Program-made: the position numbers and the translations under genes
Shown: one piece after another, positions 51,471 through 59,949 of the stretch
Position numbering within the stretch: the first letter of the stretch is position 1
Layout: every line of letters begins with the position of its first letter
Source of the DNA: Mycolicibacterium fortuitum subsp. fortuitum
GTDB taxonomy: Bacteria > Actinomycetota > Actinomycetes > Mycobacteriales > Mycobacteriaceae
Assembly: GCF_022179545.1 (NCBI RefSeq)
Contig: NZ_AP025518.1
Coordinates: forward strand, 4,774,001-4,838,000
Length of the DNA: 64,000 bases
Direction of reading: 5' to 3'
Notes under the pieces: model-generated
What the model saw: the letters and a program-made list of their open reading frames with translations, nothing else
Told to the model about the DNA's origin: nothing
Databases searched by the model: none

Positions 51471-52598
51471 CTACGGGGTCAGTGGGGCCACCGGGCCGCC
51501 GCTGAGCCGGCGCCAGGCGTAGACCTGGATGAGCAGGACCAACGGGATGGCCACGAGCAGACCGAGCCCGCACGGGATCGATCCGACGAGGGAGATGGCC
51601 ATCATCACCAGCACGGTGAGCAGCACTGTGCCGTACTTGGCCTTGGCGAGGTTGAAGCTCGCCTTGACCGCCTCCACACCGCTGAGGTTGCGGTCGACAG
51701 CTGCGACCGTCGTGAACAGGAACAGGGCTCCGAGAAGGAACTCGGCAACCCAGATCAACACCATGCTCAACAGCGCGAGCCCCGGGACCAGGATCGAGGG
51801 CAGGAAGAGCAGGAAGATGACCGCAAAGCTGATCAGGCCGACCAGCACGGTCGCGAGGATCACGTTGCCGACGTTGCGCGGCTTGAAGAACGATCCGATC
51901 GTCACCGGTTGTCCGTTGGCGATGTCGAGCAGGCCCGCGGTGTAGGCGGATGCGATCCATCCGCCCATGATCAACAGCAGGATTCCGCCGACGAGCATCA
52001 CGGCGCCTCCGGCGGCTCCGAGATTGCTCGACGACGAGAAGCTGATGCCCGAGTCGTAGGACTCGTAGCTGGTGGTGGTGTCGGGCGAGACCGCGCTCGC
52101 GATCAGCATGAGCACGACGTACACCGCACCGAGCGCGGCGCCGTATACGAGCCCCGGCACGATCAGCTCGACGGGATGCTTGAGGAACTTGTTCCAGGCC
52201 CAGGAGAAGGCGTCGCCGACGCTGTAGGGCGCCGCGCCGTAGCCGGGTCCGCCCGCGGGCGGGTAACCGGGGGCCGCGTATCCGGGCGGCGGGTAGCCAC
52301 CGGGAGGCGGATAGCCGCCAGGCGACGGATAGCCCCCTGGGGGCGGGTAGCCGCCGGGCGGCGGGTAGCCACCGGCGTCACCGGGAGGCGGAGGCGGGTA
52401 GCTGCCACCCTGCGGGGGCGGCGGCGGAAATCCACCCTGCGGCGGAGGCGGATAGCCGCCGGGGGAAGGCGGCGGGGGGTAGCTGCCACCGGGCGGGGGC
52501 GGCGGGGCGAAACCACCTTGCTGGGGCGGAGGCGGAGGCGGGTAGCCACCCTCCGGCGGAGGCGGGTAATTCCCGGGCGGGGGCGGTTGATCGGTCAC
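51471..52598 (-). CDS. Membrane protein with long Pro/Gly-rich N-terminus (Pra position)
   Basis: A 375-residue protein. Residues 1-125 are dense PPPPP, YPPPPP and GGYPPPGGYP repeats, followed by AAPYSVGDAFSWAWNKFLKHPVELIVPGLVYGAALGAVYVV. About five or six further hydrophobic segments end near PCGLGLLVAIPLVLLIQVYAW. The second half resembles DUF975-type or glycerophosphoryl-related membrane proteins (VGDAFSWAWNKFLKHP, PVTIGSFFKPRN). A proline-rich antigen gene (pra, Rv1078) occupies this locus in M. tuberculosis; the domain after the repeat differs. GTG at 52598 has GAGGAGAG 11 bases upstream, which decides the start. Confidence 0.72.
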   Translation of the reverse strand: MTDQPPPPGNYPPPPEGGYPPPPPPQQGGFAPPPPPGGSYPPPPSPGGYPPPPQGGFPPPPPQGGSYPPPPPGDAGGYPPPGGYPPPGGYPSPGGYPPPGGYPPPGYAAPGYPPAGGPGYGAAPYSVGDAFSWAWNKFLKHPVELIVPGLVYGAALGAVYVVLMLIASAVSPDTTTSYESYDSGISFSSSSNLGAAGGAVMLVGGILLLIMGGWIASAYTAGLLDIANGQPVTIGSFFKPRNVGNVILATVLVGLISFAVIFLLFLPSILVPGLALLSMVLIWVAEFLLGALFLFTTVAAVDRNLSGVEAVKASFNLAKAKYGTVLLTVLVMMAISLVGSIPCGLGLLVAIPLVLLIQVYAWRRLSGGPVAPLTP

Positions 52599-52839
52599 GT
52601 CGAAAGCTCTCCTCATCTTCCGATAGCGCTCCGCAGGCGGACGCTACTTTCTGCCAGCACCTATATGGACAGACTGCTCCACAGGCAGATTACGCACCGC
52701 CAACCCCGTTTGGCAGGTCAACACGAGCGAATTCGCCGGGCACAGTTGGCCGGTCCTTGCCGCGGGCGCCGACCGCAAGTGAGTTTGCTAGCCCTAGGCC
52801 AACTCACCCTAACTGAGAAGAAGCTGGAGACAAGGTATT

Positions 52840-52861
52840 CCACGCGACGCGATGCGCGTGG
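52840..52861 (-). terminator. Hairpin after cbs
   Basis: CCACGCG (52840-52846) and CGCGTGG (52855-52861) form a 7-bp stem with an 8-base loop, 6 bases past the cbs stop codon. The region 52599-52839 otherwise shows only the promoter region of the Pro-rich gene and nothing else I can identify. Confidence 0.55.
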
Positions 52862-52867
52862 CCCTGT

Positions 52868-54262
52868 CTAGTGTCGTCCGCCGCCCTCGGACAGGAACCC
52901 GAGCAGATCGTGGCGGGTGAGCACGCCGACGGGCTTGCCTTCTTCGACGACCATGACCGCGTCACAGTCCCGCAGCGATTTGGCTGCCGTGGAGACCAAC
53001 TCCCCCGCACCGATCAGCGGCAGCGGCGGACTCATGTGTTCGGCTACCGCGTCGGCCAGCTTCGCCCGTCCCTCGAACACCGCGGACAGCAGCTCCCGCT
53101 CGGACACGCTGCCGGCCACCTCGCCCGCCATCACCGGAGGTTCGGCGCCGACCACCGGCATCTGCGAGACGCCGTATTCGCGCAGGATGCCGATCGCGTC
53201 GCGCACCGTCTCCGACGGGTGCGTGTGGACCAGGTCGGGCAGCGCGCCGGACTTGCCGCGCAGGACGTCGCCGACGGTCGACTGCTCGATCGACCCGTCG
53301 AGACGGTTGCGGAGGAACCCGTAGGACGACATCCATGCGTCGTTGAAAATCTTTGAGAGATAACCGCGTCCACCGTCGGGCAGCAGCACCACCACGACCG
53401 AGTCGGGTCCCGCCTTGCGCGCCACCTCGAGTGCAGCCACCACTGCCATGCCGCACGATCCGCCGACCAGCAGCGCCTCTTCCCGGGCCAGTCGTCGGGT
53501 CATGTCGAACGAATCGGCGTCGGAGACGGCGATGATCTCGTCGGGAACCTTGGGGTCGTAGGCCGACGGCCAGAAGTCCTCACCGACGCCTTCCACCAGG
53601 TACGGACGGCCGGTTCCGCCGGAGTACACCGAGCCCTCCGGGTCGGCGCCGACGATTCTCACCTTCCCGTCCGATACCTCTTTGAGGTAGCGACCGGTGC
53701 CGGTGATGGTGCCGCCGGTGCCGACGCCTGCCACGAAATGGGTGACGGTGCCGTCGGTATCGGCCCAGATCTCCGGACCCGTGGTCTCGTAGTGACTTTC
53801 GGGACCCATCTGGTTGGAGTACTGATCTGGCTTCCAGGCGCCGTCGATCTCCTCGACAAGACGATTGGAGACGCTGTAGTAGCTGTCCGGATGGTCCGGC
53901 GGTACGGCCGTCGGGCACACCACGACCTCAGCACCGTAGGCGCGCAAGACATTCTGCTTGTCCTCGCTGACCTTGTCGGGGCAGACGAAGATGCACTTGT
54001 AGCCGCGCGTCTGGGCCACCAGGGCCAGGCCGACGCCGGTGTTGCCGGACGTCGGTTCGACGATGGTGCCGCCGGGCTTGAGCTCGCCACTGGCCTCGGC
54101 CGCGTCGATCATCTTGGCGGCGATGCGGTCCTTGGAGCTGCCACCCGGGTTCAGGTACTCGATCTTGGCCAGGACCTTGCCCGAGCCTTCGGGTACAACC
54201 GAGTTCAGCTGGACCAGCGGGGTGTTGCCTATGAGCTCACTGATGTGCCGGGCGATGCGCAT
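52868..54262 (-). CDS. cbs: Cystathionine beta-synthase
   Basis: A 464-residue PLP enzyme with a C-terminal CBS-domain pair. The catalytic part shows ISELIGNTPLVQLN, the PLP lysine in NPGGSSKDRIAAKMI, EPTSGNTGVGLALVAQTRGYKCIFV and GTGGTITGTGRYLKE. The two CBS motifs lie at about residues 330-390 (VLRGKSGALPDLVHTHPSETVRDAIGILREYGVSQMPVVG) and 400-455 (AVMVVEEGKPVGVLTRHDLL). It condenses serine or homocysteine-related substrates in transsulfuration. It corresponds to Rv1077 and lies downstream of the lipase on the same strand. Confidence 0.94.
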   Translation of the reverse strand: MRIARHISELIGNTPLVQLNSVVPEGSGKVLAKIEYLNPGGSSKDRIAAKMIDAAEASGELKPGGTIVEPTSGNTGVGLALVAQTRGYKCIFVCPDKVSEDKQNVLRAYGAEVVVCPTAVPPDHPDSYYSVSNRLVEEIDGAWKPDQYSNQMGPESHYETTGPEIWADTDGTVTHFVAGVGTGGTITGTGRYLKEVSDGKVRIVGADPEGSVYSGGTGRPYLVEGVGEDFWPSAYDPKVPDEIIAVSDADSFDMTRRLAREEALLVGGSCGMAVVAALEVARKAGPDSVVVVLLPDGGRGYLSKIFNDAWMSSYGFLRNRLDGSIEQSTVGDVLRGKSGALPDLVHTHPSETVRDAIGILREYGVSQMPVVGAEPPVMAGEVAGSVSERELLSAVFEGRAKLADAVAEHMSPPLPLIGAGELVSTAAKSLRDCDAVMVVEEGKPVGVLTRHDLLGFLSEGGGRH

Positions 54263-54291
54263 ACGTCAATGGTCTCAGGCCCACGAAACGC

Positions 54292-55329
54292 TTACCAGGT
54301 GGCCTCTCGAATGTACTCACCGATCTGGCGCAACGAGCGCTTCGCTTCGGCCACCATCGGCGACGCGAGCTGGAATACGTGCATCTGACCGGGCCAGATC
54401 CTGAGCTCGACGGGAACGCCGGCCGCAGCCAGCATGTGCGCGGCTTTCCGCGCATCGCTGAGCAGAGCCTCCGAGCCCGATGCGTGGATCAACGTGCGAG
54501 GCAGACCGGGCTCGATGTGGTCGAGAGGTTCGTAGACGTCCTCCCCCTTGCGGGCGGCCGCCCGCTCGATGAGCTCGACCAGAGCATCGAAGGCCTTGGG
54601 CGGGAACATCGCGTCGGTGTGGATGTTGGGGTGGTTGGCCCGTGATTCGTTGTCGATCTCGAACAACGGCGACATCGTCACCAGCGCGGCAGGCATCTCT
54701 CCCTCGTCGACCAGGCGCTCGGCCAGCGCCAGCGACAGGTAGCCGCCCGCCGAGTCGCCGGCCAGCACGATCTGGTCCGGCTGGTAACCGGTCAGCCGCA
54801 GCCAGCGGTAGGCGTCGTAACAGTCGTCGATCGCCGTGCCCACCGAGTGCTTGGGCACCATCCGGTAATCGACGACCAGGACCGGGCTGTCGGCATATCC
54901 CGACAGCGCCGTGACGATCCCGGAGTGCGTGTTGGCCCCGCAGGCCAGGAACGCACCGCCGTGCAAGTAGAGGATGACGCTGCGTTTCCCATCGGCGGGC
55001 AGCACGCCGTCGGCACGCACCAGCTGTGCGGTGCAGTTGGGCAGCGCGATGGTGGCCTTGATGGTCCCCGGCACCGGCCGGATCAGCCGAGCGGCGAAAT
55101 TGACGAGCCCGAACGGCCACGGCAGATGCGGTACGTGGCTACCAATTGCCAAGGTCGGCTTGATTGTCAGCGTGGCCGCCAGCGAAGCCAATCGGCCTGC
55201 CAGGCTCGGCCCGTCCTCGACCACCTCGACCGGTGCGCCGTCACTGACCGGGAACCTTCGCCCGCGGTACGGCCTAGCTGGGCTTACGCCAGCATGATGC
55301 GACCTGGATACCTTGCTCGGTGCAGTCAT
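54292..55329 (-). CDS. lipU: Alpha/beta hydrolase, hormone-sensitive-lipase family (LipU-like)
   Basis: A 345-residue esterase or lipase. HSL-family features are the oxyanion motif HGGAFLACG, nucleophile GDSAGGYLSLAL, and catalytic Asp and His in SEALLSDARKAAHML and WPGQMHVFQLAS. The position equals Rv1076 (lipU), although this protein is about 45 residues longer at the N-terminus (MTAPSKVSRSHHAGVSPARPYRGRRFPVSDGAP). The ATG at 55329 has AGGAAG upstream with 8 nt spacing, better than the GTGs at 55335 and 55338. Substrate is probably short- to medium-chain acyl esters. A TTGAAC-N18-TAAGTT promoter lies at about 55385-55420. Confidence 0.85.
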   Translation of the reverse strand: MTAPSKVSRSHHAGVSPARPYRGRRFPVSDGAPVEVVEDGPSLAGRLASLAATLTIKPTLAIGSHVPHLPWPFGLVNFAARLIRPVPGTIKATIALPNCTAQLVRADGVLPADGKRSVILYLHGGAFLACGANTHSGIVTALSGYADSPVLVVDYRMVPKHSVGTAIDDCYDAYRWLRLTGYQPDQIVLAGDSAGGYLSLALAERLVDEGEMPAALVTMSPLFEIDNESRANHPNIHTDAMFPPKAFDALVELIERAAARKGEDVYEPLDHIEPGLPRTLIHASGSEALLSDARKAAHMLAAAGVPVELRIWPGQMHVFQLASPMVAEAKRSLRQIGEYIREATW

Positions 55330-55338
55330 CGTCACCAC

Positions 55339-55521
55339 TTCCTACGTCTTTGTAGTGCTAGGTGAGCTTCGTCACTCAGACAACCCGGGTAACTTAGCTT
55401 GACATCCGTAAACAGTTCAACAGTCAAATAAACTGATTTGATACCGGACTTGATACAGCACTGTGATCGCCACGCTGCATCGCCACGCAGACAAACCGCC
55501 GGATCCCCCTAGACTGATCAT
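55339..55521. other. Divergent promoter region lipase / SGNH hydrolase
   Basis: About 180 bases, AT-richer than the surroundings (e.g. around 55410-55445). On the minus strand a TTGAAC and TAAGTT pair with 18-base spacing is a plausible vegetative promoter for the lipase. CAGTT and AACTG arms (near 55414-55435) form a weak inverted repeat there. On the plus strand a TAGACT hexamer serves the hydrolase gene. Confidence 0.45.
55510..55515 (+). promoter_or_regulatory. Leaderless -10 element of the SGNH hydrolase gene
   Basis: TAGACT followed by 6 nt and the GTG at 55522. Confidence 0.6.
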
Positions 55522-56469
55522 GTGGGCACATCGCGTCGGGCGACCATCGCCCTCGCCGCTGCGGCAACACTGGCCTCCACGGGGTCGGCCTATATCGGAG
55601 CACGCAACCTGCTGACCGGACAGGCCACCAAGGCCCGGCAGGTCATCCCCAAATCGTGGGACATCCCACCGCGGGCCGACGGTGTCTACCACCCGGGCGG
55701 CGGTCCGGTGCAGAAGTGGGAGCGCGGTGTCCCGTTCGACCTGCACCTGATGATCTTCGGCGATTCGACGGCGACCGGTTACGGCTGCCGGGTGGCCGAC
55801 GAAGTGCCCGGTGTACTCATCGCACGAGGGGTGGCCGAGCAGTTCGACAAGCGAATCCGCCTGAGCACCAAGGCGATTGTCGGCGCCACCTCCAAGGGTC
55901 TGTCGGGCCAGATCGACGCCATGTTCGTGGCAGGGCCGCCGCCGGATGCTGCCGTGATCATGATCGGCGCCAATGACATCACCAAGCCCAACGGCATCGG
56001 GCCGTCAGCACGCCGGCTCGGCGACGCGGTGCGCCGGCTGCACGCCGCCGGGGCTGTCGTCGTGGTCGGCACGTGCCCGGACTTCGGGGTGGTCACCGCC
56101 ATCCCGCAACCGTTGCGCGCCTTCACCCGCGCCCGCGGCCTGCGGCTGGCCCGCGCCCAGGCAGCTGCCGTACGCGCCGCCGGCGGGGTGCCGGTGCCGT
56201 TCTCGGACCTGCTGGCTCCGGAGTTTTACAAGGCCCCTGAGCTGCTGTTCTCCGAAGACATGTTCCATCCGTCGGCGGCAGGCTACGCACTCGCTGCCAA
56301 ACAGCTGTTACCCGCGCTGTGCGGGGTGCTCGGCGAATGGGACGGCGACGAAGCACTCGAAACCGGGTCTGCGGACGACAGCTCGTTGCTGAGCCGGTTG
56401 GGCGGCGTGAGTAGGCTGTGGCATCGCTCTACCGGGGTCCCCGCTCCCGTCGTGGTGCACGCGGGATAG
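55522..56469 (+). CDS. SGNH/GDSL-type hydrolase, exported (Rv1075c-like)
   Basis: A 315-residue protein. An N-terminal hydrophobic signal or anchor (ATIALAAAATLASTGSAYIGA) is followed by the SGNH hydrolase: block I FGDSTATGYG (nucleophile Ser), block III GANDITKP, and block V DMFHPSAAGYALAA with the catalytic Asp-x-x-His. It is a GDSL esterase acting on acyl or acetyl esters, perhaps of cell-wall glycans or lipids. The GTG start at 55522 comes 6 nt after TAGACT, so the transcript is leaderless. It corresponds to Rv1075c and is upstream of the thiolase gene. Confidence 0.87.
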   Translation: MGTSRRATIALAAAATLASTGSAYIGARNLLTGQATKARQVIPKSWDIPPRADGVYHPGGGPVQKWERGVPFDLHLMIFGDSTATGYGCRVADEVPGVLIARGVAEQFDKRIRLSTKAIVGATSKGLSGQIDAMFVAGPPPDAAVIMIGANDITKPNGIGPSARRLGDAVRRLHAAGAVVVVGTCPDFGVVTAIPQPLRAFTRARGLRLARAQAAAVRAAGGVPVPFSDLLAPEFYKAPELLFSEDMFHPSAAGYALAAKQLLPALCGVLGEWDGDEALETGSADDSSLLSRLGGVSRLWHRSTGVPAPVVVHAG

Positions 56470-56512
56470 TTTCAACCTGAGTTTTTAAGCCATTCGATTC
56501 CCAGGAGCCGTC

Positions 56513-57730
56513 ATGCCTGAAGCCGTCATCGTTGCCACTGCCCGTTCGCCGATCGGCCGCGCCGGCAAGGGTTCCCTCGTCACCATGCGCCCCGACGATC
56601 TCGCCGCGCAGATGGTCAAGGCCGTCCTGGACAAGGTGCCTGCGCTGGATCCGCGCGACATCGACGACCTGATCATGGGCTGTGGCCAGCCCGGCGGCAT
56701 GTCGGGCTTCAACATCGGCCGCACCGTCGCCGTGCAGCTGGGTTACGACTTCCTGCCGGGCACCACCGTCAACCGCTACTGCTCGTCGTCGCTGCAGAGC
56801 ACCCGGATGGCATTCCACGCCATCAAGGCCGGCGAGGGCCACGCGTTCATCTCCGCCGGTGTGGAGACCGTGTCCAACTTCGGCAGCGGCAGTGCCGATG
56901 GCTGGCCCGACACCAAGAATCCGTTCTACGCCGACGCCATGGCCCGCAGTGAACAGGCCGCCGCCGGCGCCGAGGAATGGCACGACCCGCGCGAAGACGG
57001 CCTGCTGCCCGACGTCTACCTGGCCATGGGCCAGACCGCCGAGAACGTCGCGCTGCACACCGGCGTCAGCCGTGAGGACCAGGACCACTGGGCCGTGCGG
57101 TCGCAGAACCGCGCCGAGGAGGCCATCAACTCGGGCTTCTTCGCCCGCGAGATCACCCCGGTGACGCTGGCCGACGGCACCGTCGTTTCCACCGATGACG
57201 GCCCGCGTGCCGGCACCACCTACGAGAAGATCAGCCAGCTCAAGCCGGTCTTCCGCCCCAACGGCACCGTGACCGCCGGCAACGCCTGCCCGCTGAACGA
57301 CGGCGCCGCCGCGCTCGTGGTGATGAGCGATGTGCGCGCCAAGGAGCTGGGCCTGACCCCGCTGGCCCGCGTGGTGTCGACCGGTGTGTCCGGCCTGTCG
57401 CCCGAGATCATGGGCCTGGGCCCGATCGAGGCCGTCAAGAACGCTCTGGCCAACGCCAAGATGACGATTGACGACATCGACCTCTACGAGATCAACGAGG
57501 CGTTCGCGGTGCAGGTGCTCGGCTCGGCCCGCGCCCTCGGCATGGACGAGGACAAGCTGAACGTCTCCGGTGGCGCCATCGCCCTGGGCCACCCGTTCGG
57601 CATGACCGGTGCCCGCATCACCGCCACGCTGCTGAACAACCTGCAGACCTACGACAAGACCTTCGGCATCGAGACCATGTGCGTCGGTGGCGGCCAGGGT
57701 ATGGCGATGGTCGTGGAGCGCCTGAGCTAG
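56513..57730 (+). CDS. fadA3: Acetyl-CoA acyltransferase (thiolase) FadA3-like
   Basis: A 405-residue thiolase. Cys90 in NRYCSSSLQS is the acylated nucleophile, NEAFAVQVLG holds the conserved Asn-Glu, GGAIALGHPFGMTGAR the catalytic His, and CVGGGQGMAMV the second Cys. It cleaves 3-ketoacyl-CoA in beta-oxidation. It corresponds to Rv1074c. The start ATG at 56513 follows AGGAG 5 nt upstream. It is followed immediately by the palindromic repeat at 57744-57799 and is convergent with the DUF559 gene. Confidence 0.93.
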   Translation: MPEAVIVATARSPIGRAGKGSLVTMRPDDLAAQMVKAVLDKVPALDPRDIDDLIMGCGQPGGMSGFNIGRTVAVQLGYDFLPGTTVNRYCSSSLQSTRMAFHAIKAGEGHAFISAGVETVSNFGSGSADGWPDTKNPFYADAMARSEQAAAGAEEWHDPREDGLLPDVYLAMGQTAENVALHTGVSREDQDHWAVRSQNRAEEAINSGFFAREITPVTLADGTVVSTDDGPRAGTTYEKISQLKPVFRPNGTVTAGNACPLNDGAAALVVMSDVRAKELGLTPLARVVSTGVSGLSPEIMGLGPIEAVKNALANAKMTIDDIDLYEINEAFAVQVLGSARALGMDEDKLNVSGGAIALGHPFGMTGARITATLLNNLQTYDKTFGIETMCVGGGQGMAMVVERLS

Positions 57731-57743
57731 TTGGCTTTCGCCG

Positions 57744-57799
57744 AGTCTGCGTACAGATCGCGATTTCACCCGATTTCGCGATCTGTACGCAGACTCGTT
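57744..57799. repeat. Perfect 22-bp inverted repeat between fadA3 and the DUF559 gene
   Basis: Arms at 57744-57765 and 57778-57799 are exact reverse complements with a 12-base loop. The left arm starts CGAGTCTGCGTACAGATCG. It lies 13 bases after the fadA3 stop and 4 bases from the DUF559 stop, so it can terminate both convergent transcripts. Its end decamer is repeated at 58761-58856. Confidence 0.7.
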
Positions 57800-57803
57800 G
57801 CTC

Positions 57804-58664
57804 TCAGCCCAGCGTCGATTGCCTGTCGGCGATTGCGGTGCGAACTCTTCGCAGGATCTCGGGCGGCCGGTCCTCGGCCACTACCCTGACGATGATCCAA
57901 CCCATCCGCTCCAGCTCAGCCGTACGGCGGATGTCCTTCACGTATTGCGTTCGGTCACTTCGGTGTTGATCCCCGTCGTACTCCACCGCGACCATCCATT
58001 CGGACCACCCCATGTCGAGGTAGGCGAACGGAAAGCCATTCGCCCCGAGTACGGGGATCTGAGTCTGCGGGCGCGGCAGACCATCATCGATAAGGAGCAG
58101 GCGCAACCTCGTCTCCTTCGGAGACTGAGCCCCTGCGTCGACCATCGGCAGCACTCTCTCGAGCTGGCGCAGGCCGCGGGCTCCGCGATGCCGCGCTGCC
58201 AGTTCTTCGACATCGCGAGCCTTCAATCCCGTTGCCCTGGCCAGAGAATCGAGCCGAGCCACCGCCCGGCCGAAGCCCCGGGTGCGGCCGACGTCGAAGG
58301 CAGTCCGCTCAGGCGTCGTCACGGGCAGACCCCGGATTTGTCCGACCTCGTTCGGCTGCAACCGCATCGCGGATGTCCGCACGCCGCGCGGGCTCCTGGC
58401 ATTGACCCAGATCAACTCAATCGGCGCGGATTCATCGACCCATCTGGCCCCGTGCAACGCCGCCGCGGTGACACCGGCCAGGACTCCGTTGCGGTGCGAC
58501 CACAGCCATGCCGCCATGGCCCGATCAGCCAGTGTGGGGTGGAAGTCCCGCGCCACATAGACATCGGGCAATATCGCGCGGAAGTTGGCTCGCAGCTGGT
58601 GTTTGCGGATCAGGCCTGACCGCACCGCTTCTGAGCCGATGAAGGGGCTGTCGAAGATGCTCAC
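57804..58664 (-). CDS. AbiEi-like wHTH plus DUF559 (Vsr-like) nuclease-fold protein
   Basis: A 286-residue protein with an N-terminal helix-turn-helix-like part resembling AbiEi-type proteins (VRSGLIRKHQLRANFRAILPDVYVA, then LAGVTAAALHGARWVDESAPIELIWV) and a C-terminal DUF559 domain of the PD-(D/E)XK fold (GFPFAYLDMGWSEWMVAVEYDGDQHR, then YVKDIRRTAELERMGWIIVRVV). The VEYDGDQH motif gives the presumed active acid and Gln-His. The GTG at 58664 is the likely start. Function is unknown: a DNA nuclease or regulator. Position equals Rv1073, so it is not a recent insertion. It is flanked on both sides by related palindromic repeats. Confidence 0.75.
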   Translation of the reverse strand: MSIFDSPFIGSEAVRSGLIRKHQLRANFRAILPDVYVARDFHPTLADRAMAAWLWSHRNGVLAGVTAAALHGARWVDESAPIELIWVNARSPRGVRTSAMRLQPNEVGQIRGLPVTTPERTAFDVGRTRGFGRAVARLDSLARATGLKARDVEELAARHRGARGLRQLERVLPMVDAGAQSPKETRLRLLLIDDGLPRPQTQIPVLGANGFPFAYLDMGWSEWMVAVEYDGDQHRSDRTQYVKDIRRTAELERMGWIIVRVVAEDRPPEILRRVRTAIADRQSTLG

Positions 58665-58760
58665 GGCGTTGACGTTGCGACGCAGGCCCGACTCCGGCCG
58701 GTCAGCGAAAGTGCCGACACGCCACGGCTGTGGATGAAACCGACTCTGTGGACAGCCCTT

Positions 58761-58856
58761 CGAGTCTGCGTGCAGAGCGGGATTTCGTGCGATTTCACGC
58801 TCTGAGCGCAGACTCGGCACCCTCACCGCAGACTCGCCACTCTCACCGCAGACTCG
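58761..58856. repeat. Inverted repeat plus three tandem CGCAGACTCG units
   Basis: CGAGTCTGCGTGCAGAGCG (58761-58779) and its near reverse complement (58798-58816, 17 of 19) form a hairpin. The decamer CGCAGACTCG then recurs at 58807, 58827 and 58847 with an exact 20-base period. The element lies about 100 bases upstream of the DUF559 start and shares its decamer with 57744-57799. Confidence 0.7.
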
Positions 58857-58883
58857 ATGCCGGCCCACCAAAACCCAAAAGAA

Positions 58884-58912
58884 AAAGGCGCCCGCAATCG
58901 CGGACGCCTTTC
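58884..58912 (-). terminator. Intrinsic terminator after the Bax inhibitor-like gene
   Basis: On the minus strand, a stem pairing the GGCG-CCGC and GCGG-CGCC arms around a 4-base loop is followed by TTTTTCTTTTGGG. It lies 14 bases past the stop of the gene at 58927. Confidence 0.85.
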
Positions 58913-58926
58913 TCGGGGCAGGGTTG

Positions 58927-59775
58927 CTAGTCGTTGTTGAAGTACGACAGCAACCGGAGGATCTCGATGTACAGCCAGACCAGGGTGACGGTCAGGCCCA
59001 GGGCGATGCCCCACGCAGCCTTCTCCGGAGCACCGGCGCGGATCATCTGGTCAGCGGCGTCGAAGTCGATCAGGAAGCTGAACGCCGCCAGGGCGATCAC
59101 GAACAGCGAGAAGGCGATGGACAGGCCGCCGCCCGAACGCAGGCCGAGGCCTTCGCCGCCGCCCACACCGAACATCGCGAGCAGGAAGTTCACCAGAACC
59201 AGAGCCAGCACGCCGAACATCGCCGCGACGATCATCCGGGTGAACTTGGGCGTCACGCGGATGGCCCCGGTCTTGTAGACCACGAGCATGCCGATGAACA
59301 CACCGATCGAGGCCACCACGGCCTGGAAGATCATGGTGGGCCCGCCGTTGGAGACCAGGTTGGCGAACAGGAACGACGCGCCACCGAGGAACAGGCCCTC
59401 CAGCGCCGCGTAGGTCAGCACGATGGCCGGGTTGTCCTGCTTGCGACCGAACGTGGCGATCAGCACCATGACCAGACCGCCGAGTCCACCGATGAGGGTG
59501 AACGGTCCCATCAGGGCCGTGTTGGCGGCGATGAGGAAGTAGGACACGACCGCGACCGACGAGACGACCGCCAGGGTGATGGCGGTCTTGGTGACGACGT
59601 CATCGATGGTCAGCGGCCGGGAGACGCCGGTCTGCGGCTGCTCCAGGTACTCCTGCGCGTAGGGCTGCGCATGCACCTGCTGTGCACCGAAGCCGCTGGC
59701 TCCGGTACCGAATTGTGCGTATCCGCCCTGCGTCTTGGGCAGGCTACGGAATACCGGGTTGCTGGTTTCGCGCAC
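58927..59775 (-). CDS. Bax inhibitor-1/YccA family membrane protein
   Basis: A 282-residue protein of the Bax inhibitor-1-like (YccA) family with about seven membrane segments after a Gln/Gly-rich, soluble N-terminus (RETSNPVFRSLPKTQGGYAQFGTGASGFG). Family parts include VDDVVTKTAITLAVVSSVAVVSYFLIA and LEGLFLGGASFLFANL. The likely start is GTG at 59775, with GGAGAGG upstream. It may form a pH-sensitive calcium-leak channel, as in its relatives. The position matches Rv1072. An intrinsic terminator follows. Confidence 0.85.
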   Translation of the reverse strand: MRETSNPVFRSLPKTQGGYAQFGTGASGFGAQQVHAQPYAQEYLEQPQTGVSRPLTIDDVVTKTAITLAVVSSVAVVSYFLIAANTALMGPFTLIGGLGGLVMVLIATFGRKQDNPAIVLTYAALEGLFLGGASFLFANLVSNGGPTMIFQAVVASIGVFIGMLVVYKTGAIRVTPKFTRMIVAAMFGVLALVLVNFLLAMFGVGGGEGLGLRSGGGLSIAFSLFVIALAAFSFLIDFDAADQMIRAGAPEKAAWGIALGLTVTLVWLYIEILRLLSYFNND

Positions 59776-59936
59776 CGTCGGTTCCTCTCCTATGACATGT
59801 GTTCGAGTACGAACTAGTAGCTCAACGATCAAAGTTCCGGGCGGGTTCCCGTCGAGGCCGAAGAACTCTCAGGAAACTTCCAGGTTGATCTTGAGGCAAA
59901 CCCTACCCGTAGCGCACGGTTCCCGGGAGGCCGAAC

Positions 59937-59942
59937 TAGATT
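59937..59942 (+). promoter_or_regulatory. Leaderless -10 element of echA9
   Basis: TAGATT followed by 7 nt and the GTG at 59950. It supports GTG 59950 over the upstream TTG 59941, which overlaps the hexamer. Confidence 0.6.
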
Positions 59943-59949
59943 GCATCTC

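Noticed and set aside
52163..52549. Tandem repeat DNA at the Pro-rich N-terminus as a CRISPR-like or minisatellite array
   Set aside because: The repeats encode PPPPP/GYPPP units of the 51471 gene in frame and vary in length, so they are protein-coding low complexity.
56469..56512. AACCTGAGTT before fadA3 as a KstR site
   Set aside because: The AAC and GTT half sites are 4 bases apart rather than 2, so the motif does not fit the consensus.
57744..58856. DUF559 gene as a recent mobile element bounded by inverted repeats
   Set aside because: The gene lies at the syntenic position of Rv1073 between fadA3 and the Bax inhibitor-like gene, and I see no target-site duplication. The repeats remain interesting on their own.
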